A DNA stretch of 41,965 nucleotides. Origin: Teichococcus aestuarii. Its GTDB lineage: Bacteria; Pseudomonadota; Alphaproteobacteria; Acetobacterales; Acetobacteraceae. Location: positions 1 through 41,965 of the forward strand of contig NZ_PDOA01000026.1 of NCBI RefSeq assembly GCF_003116135.1. Reading direction: 5' to 3'. A program made the position numbers and the translations under genes. This document shows, one piece after another, positions 27,774-38,526 of the stretch. Numbering within the stretch: the first letter of the stretch is position 1; every line of letters begins with the position of its first letter. The notes under the pieces are model-generated. The model made no database searches, was not told the origin of the DNA, and was given only the letters and a program-made list of their open reading frames with translations.

Positions 27774-28781
27774 ATGCAACGCCGCACCTTGCTGCTTTCG
27801 GGGCTGCACTCGGGCCTCGCCGCCACGGCCCTCGCCGCCACCGGCCTCGTCGGCACCGGCCTCGCCCGGCCGGGTCTGGCCCGCGCCCAGGCTGCCACGC
27901 CGCTGCGCATCATCGTCCCCGCCCCGCCCGGCGGCCCCACCGACATCCTGGCCCGTGCCCTGGCCGAGCGCGCCCAGCCGGCGCTCGGGCGCCCCGTGGT
28001 GGTGGATAACCGCGCCGGCGCCGGCGGCATCATCGGCACCGAGGCGGCGGCGCGCAGCGCGCCGGATGGCGACACCATCGTGCTCGGCCACAACCAGACC
28101 CATGCCAGCAACCAGGCGATGATGGCCCGCCTGCCCTACCATGTGTCCGAGAGCTTCGCCCCCGTGGCCAAGCTGGCCACCGTGCACCACGCGCTGGTGG
28201 TGCCGGCCAACTCCCCCTCCGCCACCCTCGCCGCGCTGATCGCGCGCGGGAAGCAGGGGCGGCTGACCTACGCCTCCTCGCAGGCCGGCTCGGCCAGCCA
28301 TGTCATCGCCGAGACGCTGGTGCGGCGGGAGAAGCTGGACGCCACCCACGTGCCCTACCGCGGCGCCGCGCCGGCCGCGACCGACACGGTGGCCGGCATC
28401 GTCGATTTCTACATCGCCACCTTCCCCTCCGTGGCGGGGCTGGTGCGGGACGGGCGGCTGCGCGCGCTGGAGATCGGCGCCCCCGCCCGGCTGGCGGACT
28501 TCCCCGACGTGCCGACGGCGGCCGAGGCCGGCGCGCCCTACCTGGCGGTGGATGCCTGGTTCGGCCTGTTCGCCCCCGCCGGCACGCCGGACGCCGCCAT
28601 CCAGCGCATCGCCCGCGCCATGCTGGACGCGCTGGGCGAGGCGGAGGTGGAGGCGCGGCTGATGGCCGCCGGCTTCACGCTCGACCCGCTGCTGCCCGCC
28701 CCCTTCGGCGCGTTCCAGCGCCAGGAGATCGCCCGCTGGGCGGAGATGGTGAAGCTCACCGGCGTGACGATGGAGGGCTGA
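27774..28781 (+). CDS. tctC: Bug family tripartite tricarboxylate transporter substrate-binding protein (TctC)
   Basis: A 335-residue binding protein that should work with the TctA permease 111 bases upstream. A signal sequence beginning [10 protein letters not shown] and ending near ARAQA (about 39) precedes [20 protein letters not shown], the ligand loop. [19 protein letters not shown] is the second family motif. I prefer the ATG at 27774, but ATGs at 27723 and 27753 are in frame. It is unlike the orphan copy at 21683 in detail, so the two probably bind different acids. Confidence 0.9.
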   Translation: MQRRTLLLSGLHSGLAATALAATGLVGTGLARPGLARAQAATPLRIIVPAPPGGPTDILARALAERAQPALGRPVVVDNRAGAGGIIGTEAAARSAPDGDTIVLGHNQTHASNQAMMARLPYHVSESFAPVAKLATVHHALVVPANSPSATLAALIARGKQGRLTYASSQAGSASHVIAETLVRREKLDATHVPYRGAAPAATDTVAGIVDFYIATFPSVAGLVRDGRLRALEIGAPARLADFPDVPTAAEAGAPYLAVDAWFGLFAPAGTPDAAIQRIARAMLDALGEAEVEARLMAAGFTLDPLLPAPFGAFQRQEIARWAEMVKLTGVTMEG

Positions 28782-28990
28782 GGCGCCCCAGGGACGGAAG
28801 CCAGGGGCGCACGCCAGGGGCACAGCCCGGGTGCGCCAGGCCGGGCGCGCGCCCCGCCCCGCTCCAGCCTCCCTTTGCCGTCATGCGCGCAATGCGGCCA
28901 TGGGCGGTGGCGATCCGCGCCACCCCCTGCTATACGGCCAGCCGCAGAAACCGCCGGCCCCCGCTTCGGCGGCGAGAGGGATTCTGGATC

Positions 28991-29755
28991 ATGGCGCGAC
29001 GCCGGCAGCTCTATGAAGGCAAGGCGAAGGTCCTGTTCGAGGGGCCGGAGCCCGGCACCCTGGTGCAGTACTTCAAGGATGACGCGACGGCCGGCAACGG
29101 CGCCAAGAAGGGCGTCATCACCGGCAAGGGCGTGCTGAACAACCGCATCAGCGAATACCTGATGACGCGGCTGGCCGAGATCGGCGTGCCGACGCACTTC
29201 ATCCGCCGCCTGAACATGCGCGAGCAGCTCATCCGCGAGGTGGAGATCATCCCGCTCGAGGTGGTGGTGCGCAACGTCGCCGCCGGCAGCCTGGCCAAGC
29301 GCCTCGGCCTGCAGGAAGGCACCCGCCTGCCGCGCTCCATCGTCGAGTACTACTACAAGAACGACGGCCTGCAGGACCCGATGGTCTCCGAGGAGCACAT
29401 CACCTGCTTCGGCTGGGCCTCCACCCAGGACCTCGACGACATCGTGGCGCTGACGCTGCGGGTGAACGACTTCCTCTGCGGCCTGTTCCTCGGCGTCGGC
29501 ATCGTGCTGGTGGACTTCAAGCTGGAGTTCGGCCGCCTCTACGAGAATGACGAGATGCGCATCGTCCTGGCCGACGAGATCAGCCCGGACAATTGCCGCC
29601 TGTGGGACGCCAACACCGGCGAGAAGATGGACAAGGACCGCTTCCGCCGCGACCTGGGCAAGGTCGAGGAAGGCTACCAGGAGGTGGCGCGCCGCCTCGG
29701 CATCCTGCCCGAGGCCGGGCTGCGCGACCTCAAGGGCCCCGAGGTGATGCAGTGA
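28991..29755 (+). CDS. purC: Phosphoribosylaminoimidazole-succinocarboxamide synthase
   Basis: SAICAR synthetase joins CAIR and aspartate, using ATP, in purine synthesis. The 254-residue product starts [18 protein letters not shown] and carries the nucleotide-site [33 protein letters not shown] and the conserved [14 protein letters not shown]. Length and order match bacterial PurC. It begins the purine run purC-purS-purQ, with purS 29 bases downstream. The ATG at 28991 is set by the family N-terminus, though GAGAGGG sits rather far upstream. Confidence 0.97.
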   Translation: MARRRQLYEGKAKVLFEGPEPGTLVQYFKDDATAGNGAKKGVITGKGVLNNRISEYLMTRLAEIGVPTHFIRRLNMREQLIREVEIIPLEVVVRNVAAGSLAKRLGLQEGTRLPRSIVEYYYKNDGLQDPMVSEEHITCFGWASTQDLDDIVALTLRVNDFLCGLFLGVGIVLVDFKLEFGRLYENDEMRIVLADEISPDNCRLWDANTGEKMDKDRFRRDLGKVEEGYQEVARRLGILPEAGLRDLKGPEVMQ

Positions 29756-29784
29756 CCGCCCCTCTCCCCGCTGCGGAGCAGACC

Positions 29785-30024
29785 ATGAAGCTGATCGTCA
29801 CCGTCATGCCCAAGAACGGCGTGCTGGACCCGCAGGGCAAGGCCATCGAGCACGCGCTCGGCACGCTGGGCTTCGAGGGCGTGGGCGAGGTCCGCACCGG
29901 CAAGGTGATCGAGCTGGAGCTGGCGGGCAGCGACCCCGCCGCTGCCAAGGCCCAGGCCGAGGAGATGGCCCGCAAGCTGCTGGCCAACACCGTCATCGAG
30001 AGCTTCAGGGTGGAGCTGGCCTGA
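29785..30024 (+). CDS. purS: Phosphoribosylformylglycinamidine synthase subunit PurS
   Basis: This 79-residue protein bridges PurL and PurQ in the three-part FGAM synthase. It opens MKLIVTVMPKNGVLDPQGKA, the signature of the family, and ends VIESFRVELA. GGAG lies six bases before the ATG. It is downstream of purC and separated from purQ by a small membrane-protein gene. Confidence 0.95.
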   Translation: MKLIVTVMPKNGVLDPQGKAIEHALGTLGFEGVGEVRTGKVIELELAGSDPAAAKAQAEEMARKLLANTVIESFRVELA

Positions 30025-30060
30025 GGGCCGGCCCCGCCCGGCGGCCGGAGTAACGCACGG

Positions 30061-30315
30061 ATGGTCAAGGCCTCCCTCTTCCTGATGGCCCTGCTCACCG
30101 TGCTGATCGGCATGGGGCTGCGCTGGCGGCAGGACCGGCTCAACCCGGTCCGTGCCGAGGGCCGCGCCGAGAGCCGCGCCCGCGCCCGCCGCCCCGGCCT
30201 GCTCGCCCGCGGCAAGGCCCGGCTCGATCTCTGGATCACCGCCGCCGCCATCGCCTCCGTCGCCACCATCCTGCTGATGGGCGGCCTGCACTGGATCCGG
30301 GTCTGGCTGCAATGA
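30061..30315 (+). CDS. Small membrane protein between purS and purQ
   Basis: An 84-residue protein with two hydrophobic segments, about 5-19 ([15 protein letters not shown]) and 57-75 ([19 protein letters not shown]). A very basic, Arg-rich stretch lies between them. GGAG ten bases before the ATG and tight placement between purS and purQ (36 and 43 bases) support it as a real co-transcribed gene. I do not recognise a family. The role in or link to purine synthesis is unknown. Confidence 0.65.
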   Translation: MVKASLFLMALLTVLIGMGLRWRQDRLNPVRAEGRAESRARARRPGLLARGKARLDLWITAAAIASVATILLMGGLHWIRVWLQ

Positions 30316-30358
30316 GCCGCGCCCTCCCCTCACCTTCGCGCGCCGAGGCCGTCACGCC

Positions 30359-31057
30359 ATGAACGCCGTCATCCTCCTCTTCCCCGGCACCAACCGCGAA
30401 CGCGACATGGCCATCGCGCTGCACAAGGCCACGGGGCGCAAGCCCGCCATCCTGTTCCACCAGGAGACCAGCCTGCCCGCCGGCACCGACCTGGTGGTGC
30501 TGCCCGGCGGCTTCTCCCATGGCGACTACCTGCGCTGCGGCGCCATGGCGGCGCGCTCGCCCATCATGCCGGCGGTGCGGGACTTCGCGCTCAAGGGCGG
30601 CCATGTGCTGGGCGTCTGCAACGGCTTCCAGATCCTCACCGAGGCCGGGCTGCTGCCGGGCGCGCTGCTGCGCAACGCCTCGCTGCGCTTCCTCTCGATG
30701 GACTGCCACCTGCGCGTCGAGACCACCCGCAGCCCCTTCACCGCGCGCTGGCAGAAGGGCGAGACCTTCCGCGCCCCCATGGCGCATGGCGACGGCAACT
30801 ATTTCTGCGATGACGAGACCCTGGCGCGCCTCCAGGCCGAGGACCGCGTCGCCTTCCGCTACGCCACCGCCCGGGGCGAGGCCACGGCCGAGGCCAACCG
30901 CAACGGCGCGCGCGACAACATCGCCGGCATCCTCAGCGAGAACCGCCGCATCCTCGGCATGATGCCGCATCCGGAGGATCTGGTGGACCCGCTGATGGGC
31001 GGCACCGACGGCCTGCCGCTGTTCGAGAGCATCGCCGAGGCCCTGGCCACCGCCTGA
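30359..31057 (+). CDS. purQ: Phosphoribosylformylglycinamidine synthase, glutaminase subunit PurQ
   Basis: A class I glutamine amidotransferase of 232 residues that supplies ammonia to PurL. The nucleophile is C87 in [12 protein letters not shown]204 and E206 in [11 protein letters not shown] complete the triad. [19 protein letters not shown] matches PurQ closely. It ends the purC-purS-purQ run and is convergent with the next gene. Confidence 0.96.
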   Translation: MNAVILLFPGTNRERDMAIALHKATGRKPAILFHQETSLPAGTDLVVLPGGFSHGDYLRCGAMAARSPIMPAVRDFALKGGHVLGVCNGFQILTEAGLLPGALLRNASLRFLSMDCHLRVETTRSPFTARWQKGETFRAPMAHGDGNYFCDDETLARLQAEDRVAFRYATARGEATAEANRNGARDNIAGILSENRRILGMMPHPEDLVDPLMGGTDGLPLFESIAEALATA

Positions 31058-31087
31058 GCCGGGCGCGGCGGGCGCGCCCCGCCGCCC

Positions 31088-31441
31088 TCAATCCTCGCCG
31101 TCTTCTTCCTCTCCGGGCGCCCCCGCCACCTCGAAGGCGGCCACCACATGCGCCAGGTTCACGGTGGCGCGGGGCCGCCCGGTGCGGGCCAGCAGCACCG
31201 GCTCCGGCACCACCACCCCTTCCGCCTCCGTCTCCATCAGCATTTCCACGTCGAGCAGCACCTGCCCGCCGGGCGAGAGGTGCACCGCCTCGATCCGGCT
31301 GATCAGCATGGTCTGCCCGGTGGATAGCAGCAGGCCGAACTTCCACTCGTCGGCCAGCATGCGGCCGGCGAACCATGCCGGCATCACCTCGCCAAGACGC
31401 AGGTCGTCGGGCCCGTCGATGGTTGTCCAGCTCTCGTCCAT
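31088..31441 (-). CDS. Conserved hypothetical protein (117 aa)
   Basis: I do not recognise a family with certainty. The product starts MDESWTTIDGPDDLRLGEVM, contains a beta-rich middle that reads like an OB or PilZ-type barrel (LLLSTGQTMLISRIEAVHL) and ends with an acidic tail (EEEDGED). AAGG six bases before the ATG at 31441 fixes the start. It is divergent from the PPOX-like gene and convergent with purQ. No signal or membrane segment is visible. Confidence 0.7.
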   Translation of the reverse strand: MDESWTTIDGPDDLRLGEVMPAWFAGRMLADEWKFGLLLSTGQTMLISRIEAVHLSPGGQVLLDVEMLMETEAEGVVVPEPVLLARTGRPRATVNLAHVVAAFEVAGAPGEEEDGED

Positions 31442-31460
31442 GCACAACCTTAACTTGTGC
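31442..31460. promoter_or_regulatory. Inverted repeat in the divergent region
   Basis: GCACAA (31442-31447) and TTGTGC (31455-31460) form a 6-bp inverted repeat around seven bases. It starts directly beside the start codon of the 117-residue protein gene and overlaps its ribosome binding site. It could be an operator or a small hairpin that limits translation. Confidence 0.4.
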
Positions 31461-31566
31461 TTTATGGCGGAACAATGCCCCCATCTTGGGCATTCCAAGA
31501 CATTTTCGCAGCTTCCCGCCCCAATCCGCGTTGTCCACGCATCGCCACTGACCAAGGACACGCCTC

Positions 31567-31983
31567 ATGGGCCAGAAGACCCTGCCAGAGCTTTCCGAGC
31601 GCATGCGCCAGATCGACATCGCCATGCTCGCCACCCACACCGAGGGCGGCGCCATTGCCAGCCGCCCCATGAGCAACAATGGCGATGTCGCGTATGACGG
31701 CCACTCCCACTACTTCTCCTATGGCGATGCCCGCACCGTCAGCGACATCGAGGGCAACCCGAAGGTCACCCTCTCCTTCCAGGGGCCGAAGCGCTTCGCC
31801 GTCGCCGTCGAGGGCAAGGCCACGCTGATCCGCGACAAGGCCGCCTTCCGCGAGCACTGGACGCCCGAGCTGGACAAGTGGTTCGAGCAGGGCATCGACA
31901 CGCCCGGCATCGTGCTGATCCGGGTGGATGCCGAGCGCGTCCACTACTGGGACGGCACCGAGCAGGGCGAGCTGACCCCCTGA
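31567..31983 (+). CDS. Pyridoxamine 5'-phosphate oxidase-like (general stress protein 26-type) protein
   Basis: A 138-residue split-barrel flavin-binding-type protein. It includes IDIAMLATHTEGGAIASRPM at 17-36, YFSYGDARTVSDIEGNPKVTL and the later W-rich tail HYWDGTEQGELTP. This layout matches the small PPOX-like 'general stress' proteins that bind FMN or FAD. AAGGACACG before the ATG serves as ribosome binding site. The physiological reaction is not known for the family. Confidence 0.88.
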   Translation: MGQKTLPELSERMRQIDIAMLATHTEGGAIASRPMSNNGDVAYDGHSHYFSYGDARTVSDIEGNPKVTLSFQGPKRFAVAVEGKATLIRDKAAFREHWTPELDKWFEQGIDTPGIVLIRVDAERVHYWDGTEQGELTP

Positions 31984-32089
31984 GCCGCGCCCTCTGAGCG
32001 CGTCCGGGCGGCGCCCAGCGGCGCCGCCACCCCCGCCCCCGCGCGGGCGGCCCCTCGGCCTCTCCCCCCTTCCTGACCGGAACCGCCCC

Positions 32090-33136
32090 ATGAGCAGCAC
32101 GCCCCCCGCCTCCCGCCGAGACCTCGTGCGCGGCCTCGCCGCCGGAGGCCTGGCCGCCGGCAGCCTCGCCGCCGCCCGCCCCGCCGCCGCCCAGCCGGCC
32201 GCCACCCAGCCGCAGGGCGCCGCCCCGGCCGGCCAGCCCGCCCCCACGGGCGCGCCTGTCCTCGCCAACCCGCAGGACCGCTTCCCCAAGCCGCCCTTCC
32301 CGGCGCAGTCCCAGCCCTGGCCCGCCCTGCAATCGAAGATGGACCCGGTGCCGGATTGCGGTGAGGCCTCCTACCGCGGCTCCGGCCGCCTCGCCGGCCG
32401 CCGCGCCCTGATCACCGGCGGCGATTCCGGCATCGGCCGCGCCGCCGCCATCGCCTATGCGCGGGAGGGGGCGGATGTCGCCATCAACTACCTCGAGGCC
32501 GAGCAGCCGGACGCCGAGGATGTCGCCCGCCACATCCGCGAGGCCGGCCGCAAGGCCGTGCTGATCCCCGGCGACCTGCGCGACGAGGCCTTCTGCACCC
32601 GGCTGGTGGAGCAGGCGCGCGAGCAGCTCGGCGGGCTGGACATCCTGGTGAGCAACGCCGCCTACCAGCACGCGCAGCAGAAGCTGGCCGACATCAGCAC
32701 CGAGCAGCTCGACCAGACGATGAAGACCAATGTCTACGCCATGTTCTGGCTGACCAAGGCGGCGCTGCCGCATTTGCCGCCGGGCGCCGCCATCATCGTC
32801 ACCTCCTCGGTGAACGCCGACCGCCCCTCGCCCATGATCCTGGACTATGCCTGCACCAAGGCCGCCAACGAGGCCTTCGTGAAGGCGCTGGCGAAGCAGG
32901 TGATCGGCCAGGGCATCCGCGTCAACGGCGTGGCGCCGGGGCCGTTCTGGACGCCGCTCCAGGTCGGCGGCGGGCAGACGGAGGAAGGGCTGAAAAATTT
33001 CGGCACCACCGTGCCGATGGGCCGCCCCGGCCAGCCGGTGGAGCTCGCCTCCACCTATGTCGAGCTGGCGGCGGCCACCTCCAGCTACATCACCGGGCAG
33101 ATCTACGGCCAGACCGGCGGCGTCGGCTGGCCCTGA
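32090..33136 (+). CDS. SDR family oxidoreductase with Tat export signal
   Basis: A 348-residue protein. It begins SRRDLVRGLAAGGLAAGS, a Tat-type signal, then a Pro/Ala/Gln-rich stretch up to about residue 75. The enzyme domain follows: ITGGDSGIGRAAAIAYA, VSNAAYQ, TSSVNAD and YACTK (Y253, K257). This is the YghA/YhdF-like long SDR subgroup. A folded NAD(P)-dependent enzyme in the periplasm needs Tat export with its cofactor, which fits the signal. The substrate is unknown. Confidence 0.88.
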   Translation: MSSTPPASRRDLVRGLAAGGLAAGSLAAARPAAAQPAATQPQGAAPAGQPAPTGAPVLANPQDRFPKPPFPAQSQPWPALQSKMDPVPDCGEASYRGSGRLAGRRALITGGDSGIGRAAAIAYAREGADVAINYLEAEQPDAEDVARHIREAGRKAVLIPGDLRDEAFCTRLVEQAREQLGGLDILVSNAAYQHAQQKLADISTEQLDQTMKTNVYAMFWLTKAALPHLPPGAAIIVTSSVNADRPSPMILDYACTKAANEAFVKALAKQVIGQGIRVNGVAPGPFWTPLQVGGGQTEEGLKNFGTTVPMGRPGQPVELASTYVELAAATSSYITGQIYGQTGGVGWP

Positions 33137-33211
33137 GCCGGGGCTGACCGGAGGGGAGGGCCGCCCGGCCCTCCCCCACCCGTCACGCCCGCCGGGTGCG
33201 GCGGCGGCGCC

Positions 33212-33463
33212 TCAGCGGTTGCCGCGGCCGCGCTGCGCCGGGTTCACGCCGCCCTGCGCCGTGGTGTCGTTCAGCGTGTCGCCCTCATCCGTGTTCTCGC
33301 CCTGCAGCACTTCCGGGTCCGTGCCGCGCCCGAAGGTGCCCTTCGAGGCGCCGATCCCCGGGTTCCGCTCCAGGTCGCCGGGCGGCTGCGGCGTGTCCTG
33401 CATCAGCCCCTTCTCGCGCTCCTCGGCGCTGTGCTGACCCTTCGGGTGCTTGGAACTGGTCAT
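33212..33463 (-). CDS. Small hydrophilic protein (83 aa)
   Basis: A charged, Gly/Asp/Gln-rich 83-residue protein (MTSSKHPKGQHSAEERE..., ending NPAQRGRGNR) with no membrane or signal segment. It is probably disordered. GGGAG eight bases before the ATG at 33463 and a four-base overlap with the end of the MFS gene show that it belongs to the same operon. I do not recognise the family. Confidence 0.7.
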   Translation of the reverse strand: MTSSKHPKGQHSAEEREKGLMQDTPQPPGDLERNPGIGASKGTFGRGTDPEVLQGENTDEGDTLNDTTAQGGVNPAQRGRGNR

Positions 33464-34650
33464 GGCCGGTCTCCCTTCTGGTGCCGGGAAGCAACCGGGG
33501 CGGCGGCGGCGGGTTGCGGCGCCGCGCCCATCCGCCACGCCATCGCGCCGCCGGCCAGCGCCGCGGACAGCGCCAGCGCGGCCAGCGCGCCGCTGCCCGC
33601 CAGCACCGCGCCGAGGAGCGGCGCGCCCACCATCTGGCCGACCGCGATGGCCAGGAAGGGGATGCCGAGGCCGAGGCCCGCCCGGTCGGCGAGCAGCGCG
33701 GTGCCGCGGATCAGCAGCACGCCGCTCGAGGCGATATAGGCGGCGCCGAACAGCGCCATCGCCGCGAAGGCGAGCGTCGGCAGGGCGGGGGCCATGGCCA
33801 GCAGGGCATAGCCGAGGACCATGCCGGAGAGCGCCAGGCGGTGCGCGCGGCCGGTGCCGAGATGGCCGACGAGACGGCCGGTCAGCCCGCCGGCCAGCCC
33901 GCCGAGGCCGAGCACCATCCAGGCGGCCGCGATCCGCGCCCCGGCGAAGCCGGCCTCGCCGCGCAGCATGTCGGCGCCGAAGGTCCAGACCACGGTGCTC
34001 GAAGCGCCCATGAGGAAGGCGGCCGCGCAGAGGGGGGCGAGGCCCGGCCGCGCCAGCCCGCGCGCCGGCGCGCCGGCGGAGGGGCCATCGCGCCCGGGCG
34101 GCACCGCGAACCACAGCCAGGCCGTGACGGCGGCGCCGGCCAGGGCGAACAGCGCGTAGAGCTCGCGCCAGGCCGCCGCGAAGGCCAGGGCCGCGGCACC
34201 GGAGAGCACGATGCCGGCCGCGGTGCCGGCGTTGATCGTCCCGTTCGCCGACGGGCGCGCGGGCGCCGCGAAGCGGCGCGCGACGGCCGAGGCCAGGGGC
34301 GGCGAGGTGAGGCCCGTGCTGAGCCCGGCGAGCGCCAGGGCGGCGCCCAGCACCGGCACGGAAGGCGCCAGCGCGACGAGGCCGAGCCCGGCCGTCGCGG
34401 TCAGGCCGGCGAGCACCGCCACGCCCCGCTCGCCGAGCCGGTCTCCGCCGAGCGCCGCGAGCAGGACGCCGGCGCAATAGGCCGCGAAGGCGCCGCCGCC
34501 GATCCACCCCGCCGCCACCGTGCCGAGGGAGAGCGCCTCGCGAAGCTGCGGCAGCAGCAGGCCATAGGCGAAGCGGCCCAGCCCGTAGGTCAGGGCGGTG
34601 AGCGCGAAGCCCGCGGCGACGAGGTTGCCGTCCCGCGCGGCGGGCCTCAT
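33460..34650 (-). CDS. MFS transporter, YbfB/YjiJ-like
   Basis: A 396-residue protein with about twelve hydrophobic segments. The N-terminal ALTYGLGRFAYGLLLPQLRE is the signature of the YbfB/YjiJ class, and WIGGGAFAAYCAGVLLAA follows. It starts inside the last codons of the TetR gene (four-base overlap) and ends inside the start of the small protein gene. Regulator and transporter are therefore one operon. The substrate is unknown; drug or metabolite efflux is a common role. Confidence 0.88.
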   Translation of the reverse strand: MRPAARDGNLVAAGFALTALTYGLGRFAYGLLLPQLREALSLGTVAAGWIGGGAFAAYCAGVLLAALGGDRLGERGVAVLAGLTATAGLGLVALAPSVPVLGAALALAGLSTGLTSPPLASAVARRFAAPARPSANGTINAGTAAGIVLSGAAALAFAAAWRELYALFALAGAAVTAWLWFAVPPGRDGPSAGAPARGLARPGLAPLCAAAFLMGASSTVVWTFGADMLRGEAGFAGARIAAAWMVLGLGGLAGGLTGRLVGHLGTGRAHRLALSGMVLGYALLAMAPALPTLAFAAMALFGAAYIASSGVLLIRGTALLADRAGLGLGIPFLAIAVGQMVGAPLLGAVLAGSGALAALALSAALAGGAMAWRMGAAPQPAAAAPVASRHQKGDRP

Positions 34651-35216
34651 GCGGCGGCGCCCCGCGCGGCGCCGAGCAGCGCGGCGGCGGCCGCCTTCGC
34701 CGCCTCCACCACCTCGGGCTCGGCGACGCTCGCCGCCGCCGTCGCGCCCTCGAACAGCAGCCAGATCTGGGTCGCGAGCCGCGCATCCTCCCGCCCGAGG
34801 GCGGCCGCGACGCGGGTGGCGACCAGGGCGCGGAACTCCTGCTTCTGGCGGCGGACGAGGGCCACGATCTCGTCGCTGGCCCCGGCATACTCGGCGCGGG
34901 CGCGCAGCAGCATGCAGCCGCGCGCGCCATGCTCGCCGAGCCAGCGGCGGAGCGTGTCGAACAGCACCGCCACCGGCTCCGCCCCCGATCCCTCGCCGGC
35001 TCCCTCAGGAGCCGCCGCCTCCAGCGCCTCGGCGAAGCGGCGGTGCCTCTCCTCCAGCACGGCGAGGACCAGCCCCTCCTTGGAGCCGAAATGCTTGTAG
35101 AGCGTGCGGGTCGAGGCGCCCGAGGGCGCCAGCACCCGGTCCACGCCCAGGCCCCGGAAGCCATCCGCCTCGAAGGCGGCGACGGCGGCCGCGATGATGT
35201 CCATCCGCTTGTCCAT
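34647..35216 (-). CDS. TetR family transcriptional regulator
   Basis: A 189-residue TetR/AcrR protein. The N-terminal helix-turn-helix is visible (IIAAAVAAFEADGFRGLGVD, then GASTRTLYKHFGSKEGLVLA) and the C-terminal helical domain is rich in Ala and Glu. The start ATG at 35216 lies just beside the palindrome at 35225-35244, its likely autoregulatory operator. The downstream MFS gene overlaps it and is the probable target. The inducer is unknown. Confidence 0.9.
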   Translation of the reverse strand: MDKRMDIIAAAVAAFEADGFRGLGVDRVLAPSGASTRTLYKHFGSKEGLVLAVLEERHRRFAEALEAAAPEGAGEGSGAEPVAVLFDTLRRWLGEHGARGCMLLRARAEYAGASDEIVALVRRQKQEFRALVATRVAAALGREDARLATQIWLLFEGATAAASVAEPEVVEAAKAAAAALLGAARGAAA

Positions 35217-35224
35217 GGCCGGAG

Positions 35225-35244
35225 TGTAAAGCGGTCGTTTTACA
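35225..35244. promoter_or_regulatory. Probable TetR operator
   Basis: Arms TGTAAAGCG and CGTTTTACA, 9 bp each with one mismatch and a two-base centre, make a 20-bp dyad. It ends nine bases before the TetR start codon. Size, position and AT-rich outer arms are typical of TetR-family operators. Confidence 0.7.
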
Positions 35245-35322
35245 GCGCAAGGCGGCCGCGCAGGCAATCGGGTTTATAGGAATACTTGCCTACAGCTCCA
35301 ACCCCGCGCTAGACTCCCGGCC

Positions 35323-35925
35323 ATGCGCCCCCCGCCCCGCCCTTCCCGCCCCGGCCCTTCCCCCGCCTTCACCGGCATCAGCGATTCGGAGTGGCTGGCG
35401 CTGCTGCCCTTCCTCCTGCACCGCTCCCCGCAGGGCCGCCCGCTGAAGGAATTGCGGACCCGGATGGAGGGCATCTTCCACATCGCCGCCAGCCACGCCC
35501 CCTGGCGGGAACTGCCGGAACGCTTCGGCAAGGCGGAGACCGTGGCGCGCTATTTCCGGCGGCTGACCCATGCCGGGCTGTGGCAGCGGCTGCTGGAGGC
35601 GCTGGCCGAGGCCGGCCCCCGCCATCCGCTCCAGGGGCTGCGCGCCGTCATCGCCCGCGCCTGCCGCCGGGCGCTGCGCATCGCGGGGCCGCCGCTGATG
35701 CTGCTGGCGCGCAGGCTGGAGATCCGCCAGGCCCTGCCCGGCCCGCCCTGGCTGCTGCCGGACCCGGATTTGTCCGAAACCTGCAACCGCGCCCTGCGCC
35801 ATCTCGCGCGCCCCGGCGCCCCGCCCGGCCTGCTGGAAACCGCCCTGCCCAGCCTGCGGCAACTGGCGAAAAACGCCGCCGGGCGGCGCCGCATTCCGCG
35901 CAGCGTGCGGCTGGGCTGGGGCTGA
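35323..35925 (+). CDS. IS5-type transposase DNA-binding-domain protein lacking the nuclease domain
   Basis: A 200-residue protein whose residues 20-95 match the N-terminal DUF4096 domain of IS5-family transposases: [36 protein letters not shown], then [19 protein letters not shown] and a WQRLLEAL end. The DDE catalytic part does not follow. The C-terminal 100 residues are a helical, Arg- and Leu-rich region with no such motifs. Its stop codon shares TGATG with the first possible purL start. Codon use is as GC-rich as its neighbours, which argues against a fresh IS remnant. It may be a domesticated DNA-binding protein. Confidence 0.6.
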   Translation: MRPPPRPSRPGPSPAFTGISDSEWLALLPFLLHRSPQGRPLKELRTRMEGIFHIAASHAPWRELPERFGKAETVARYFRRLTHAGLWQRLLEALAEAGPRHPLQGLRAVIARACRRALRIAGPPLMLLARRLEIRQALPGPPWLLPDPDLSETCNRALRHLARPGAPPGLLETALPSLRQLAKNAAGRRRIPRSVRLGWG

Positions 35926-35972
35926 TGGAACATCCTCTGGACAAGCGCCGCGCGGGTGACGACAAGGCCCCC

Positions 35973-38222
<2,250 letters not shown>

Positions 38223-38225
<3 letters not shown>

Positions 38226-38245
38226 CCTTGCCTCGTTAACCTTGC
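38223..38245 (+). repeat. Direct repeat TAACCTTGC x2 upstream of bolA
   Basis: Two exact copies of TAACCTTGC (38223-38231 and 38237-38245) are spaced 14 bases apart, one and a third helical turns, at the purL stop codon and 27 bases before the bolA start. They are less GC-rich than the surroundings, and could be a regulator site or chance. Confidence 0.35.
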
Positions 38246-38272
38246 AGTGCCCCGCAACGAAGGAGACCCCGC

Positions 38273-38515
38273 ATGGCGATGCCGGCAGCCGAGATTGAAG
38301 CCCTGATCAAGGCGGCCCTGCCGGACGCGCAGGTGACGATCGAGGACCTCGCGGGGGATGGCGACCACTACGCCGCCACCGTGGTGTCCGAGGCGTTCCG
38401 CGGCCGTTCCCGCGTGCAGCAGCACCAGCTCGTCTACGCGGCGCTCCAGGGCCGCATGGGCGGGGCGCTGCACGCCCTCGCCCTGCAGACCTCCGCCCCG
38501 CAAGCGGCCTCCTGA
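38273..38515 (+). CDS. bolA: BolA family protein
   Basis: An 80-residue BolA-type protein that usually partners a CGFS monothiol glutaredoxin in iron-sulfur cluster handling. It has [20 protein letters not shown], the loop histidine H32 in [11 protein letters not shown] and the conserved H51 in [18 protein letters not shown] is seven bases before the ATG. The glutaredoxin gene follows after 11 bases, which strengthens the assignment. Confidence 0.93.
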   Translation: MAMPAAEIEALIKAALPDAQVTIEDLAGDGDHYAATVVSEAFRGRSRVQQHQLVYAALQGRMGGALHALALQTSAPQAAS

Positions 38516-38526
38516 GGAATTTCCCG

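Noticed and set aside
26097-28823. 908-codon minus-strand frame over tctA and tctC
   Set aside because: Antisense shadow of two well-defined transport genes with His- and Gly-rich nonsense composition.
28782-28990. Possible purine riboswitch before purC
   Set aside because: I could not find the conserved junction sequences of a purine or PRPP-type aptamer, nor a paired P1-terminator arrangement.
30061-31057. purS-purQ gap read as a frameshifted part of purQ or purS
   Set aside because: Both purS and purQ are complete with normal termini. The frame in between encodes its own membrane segments.
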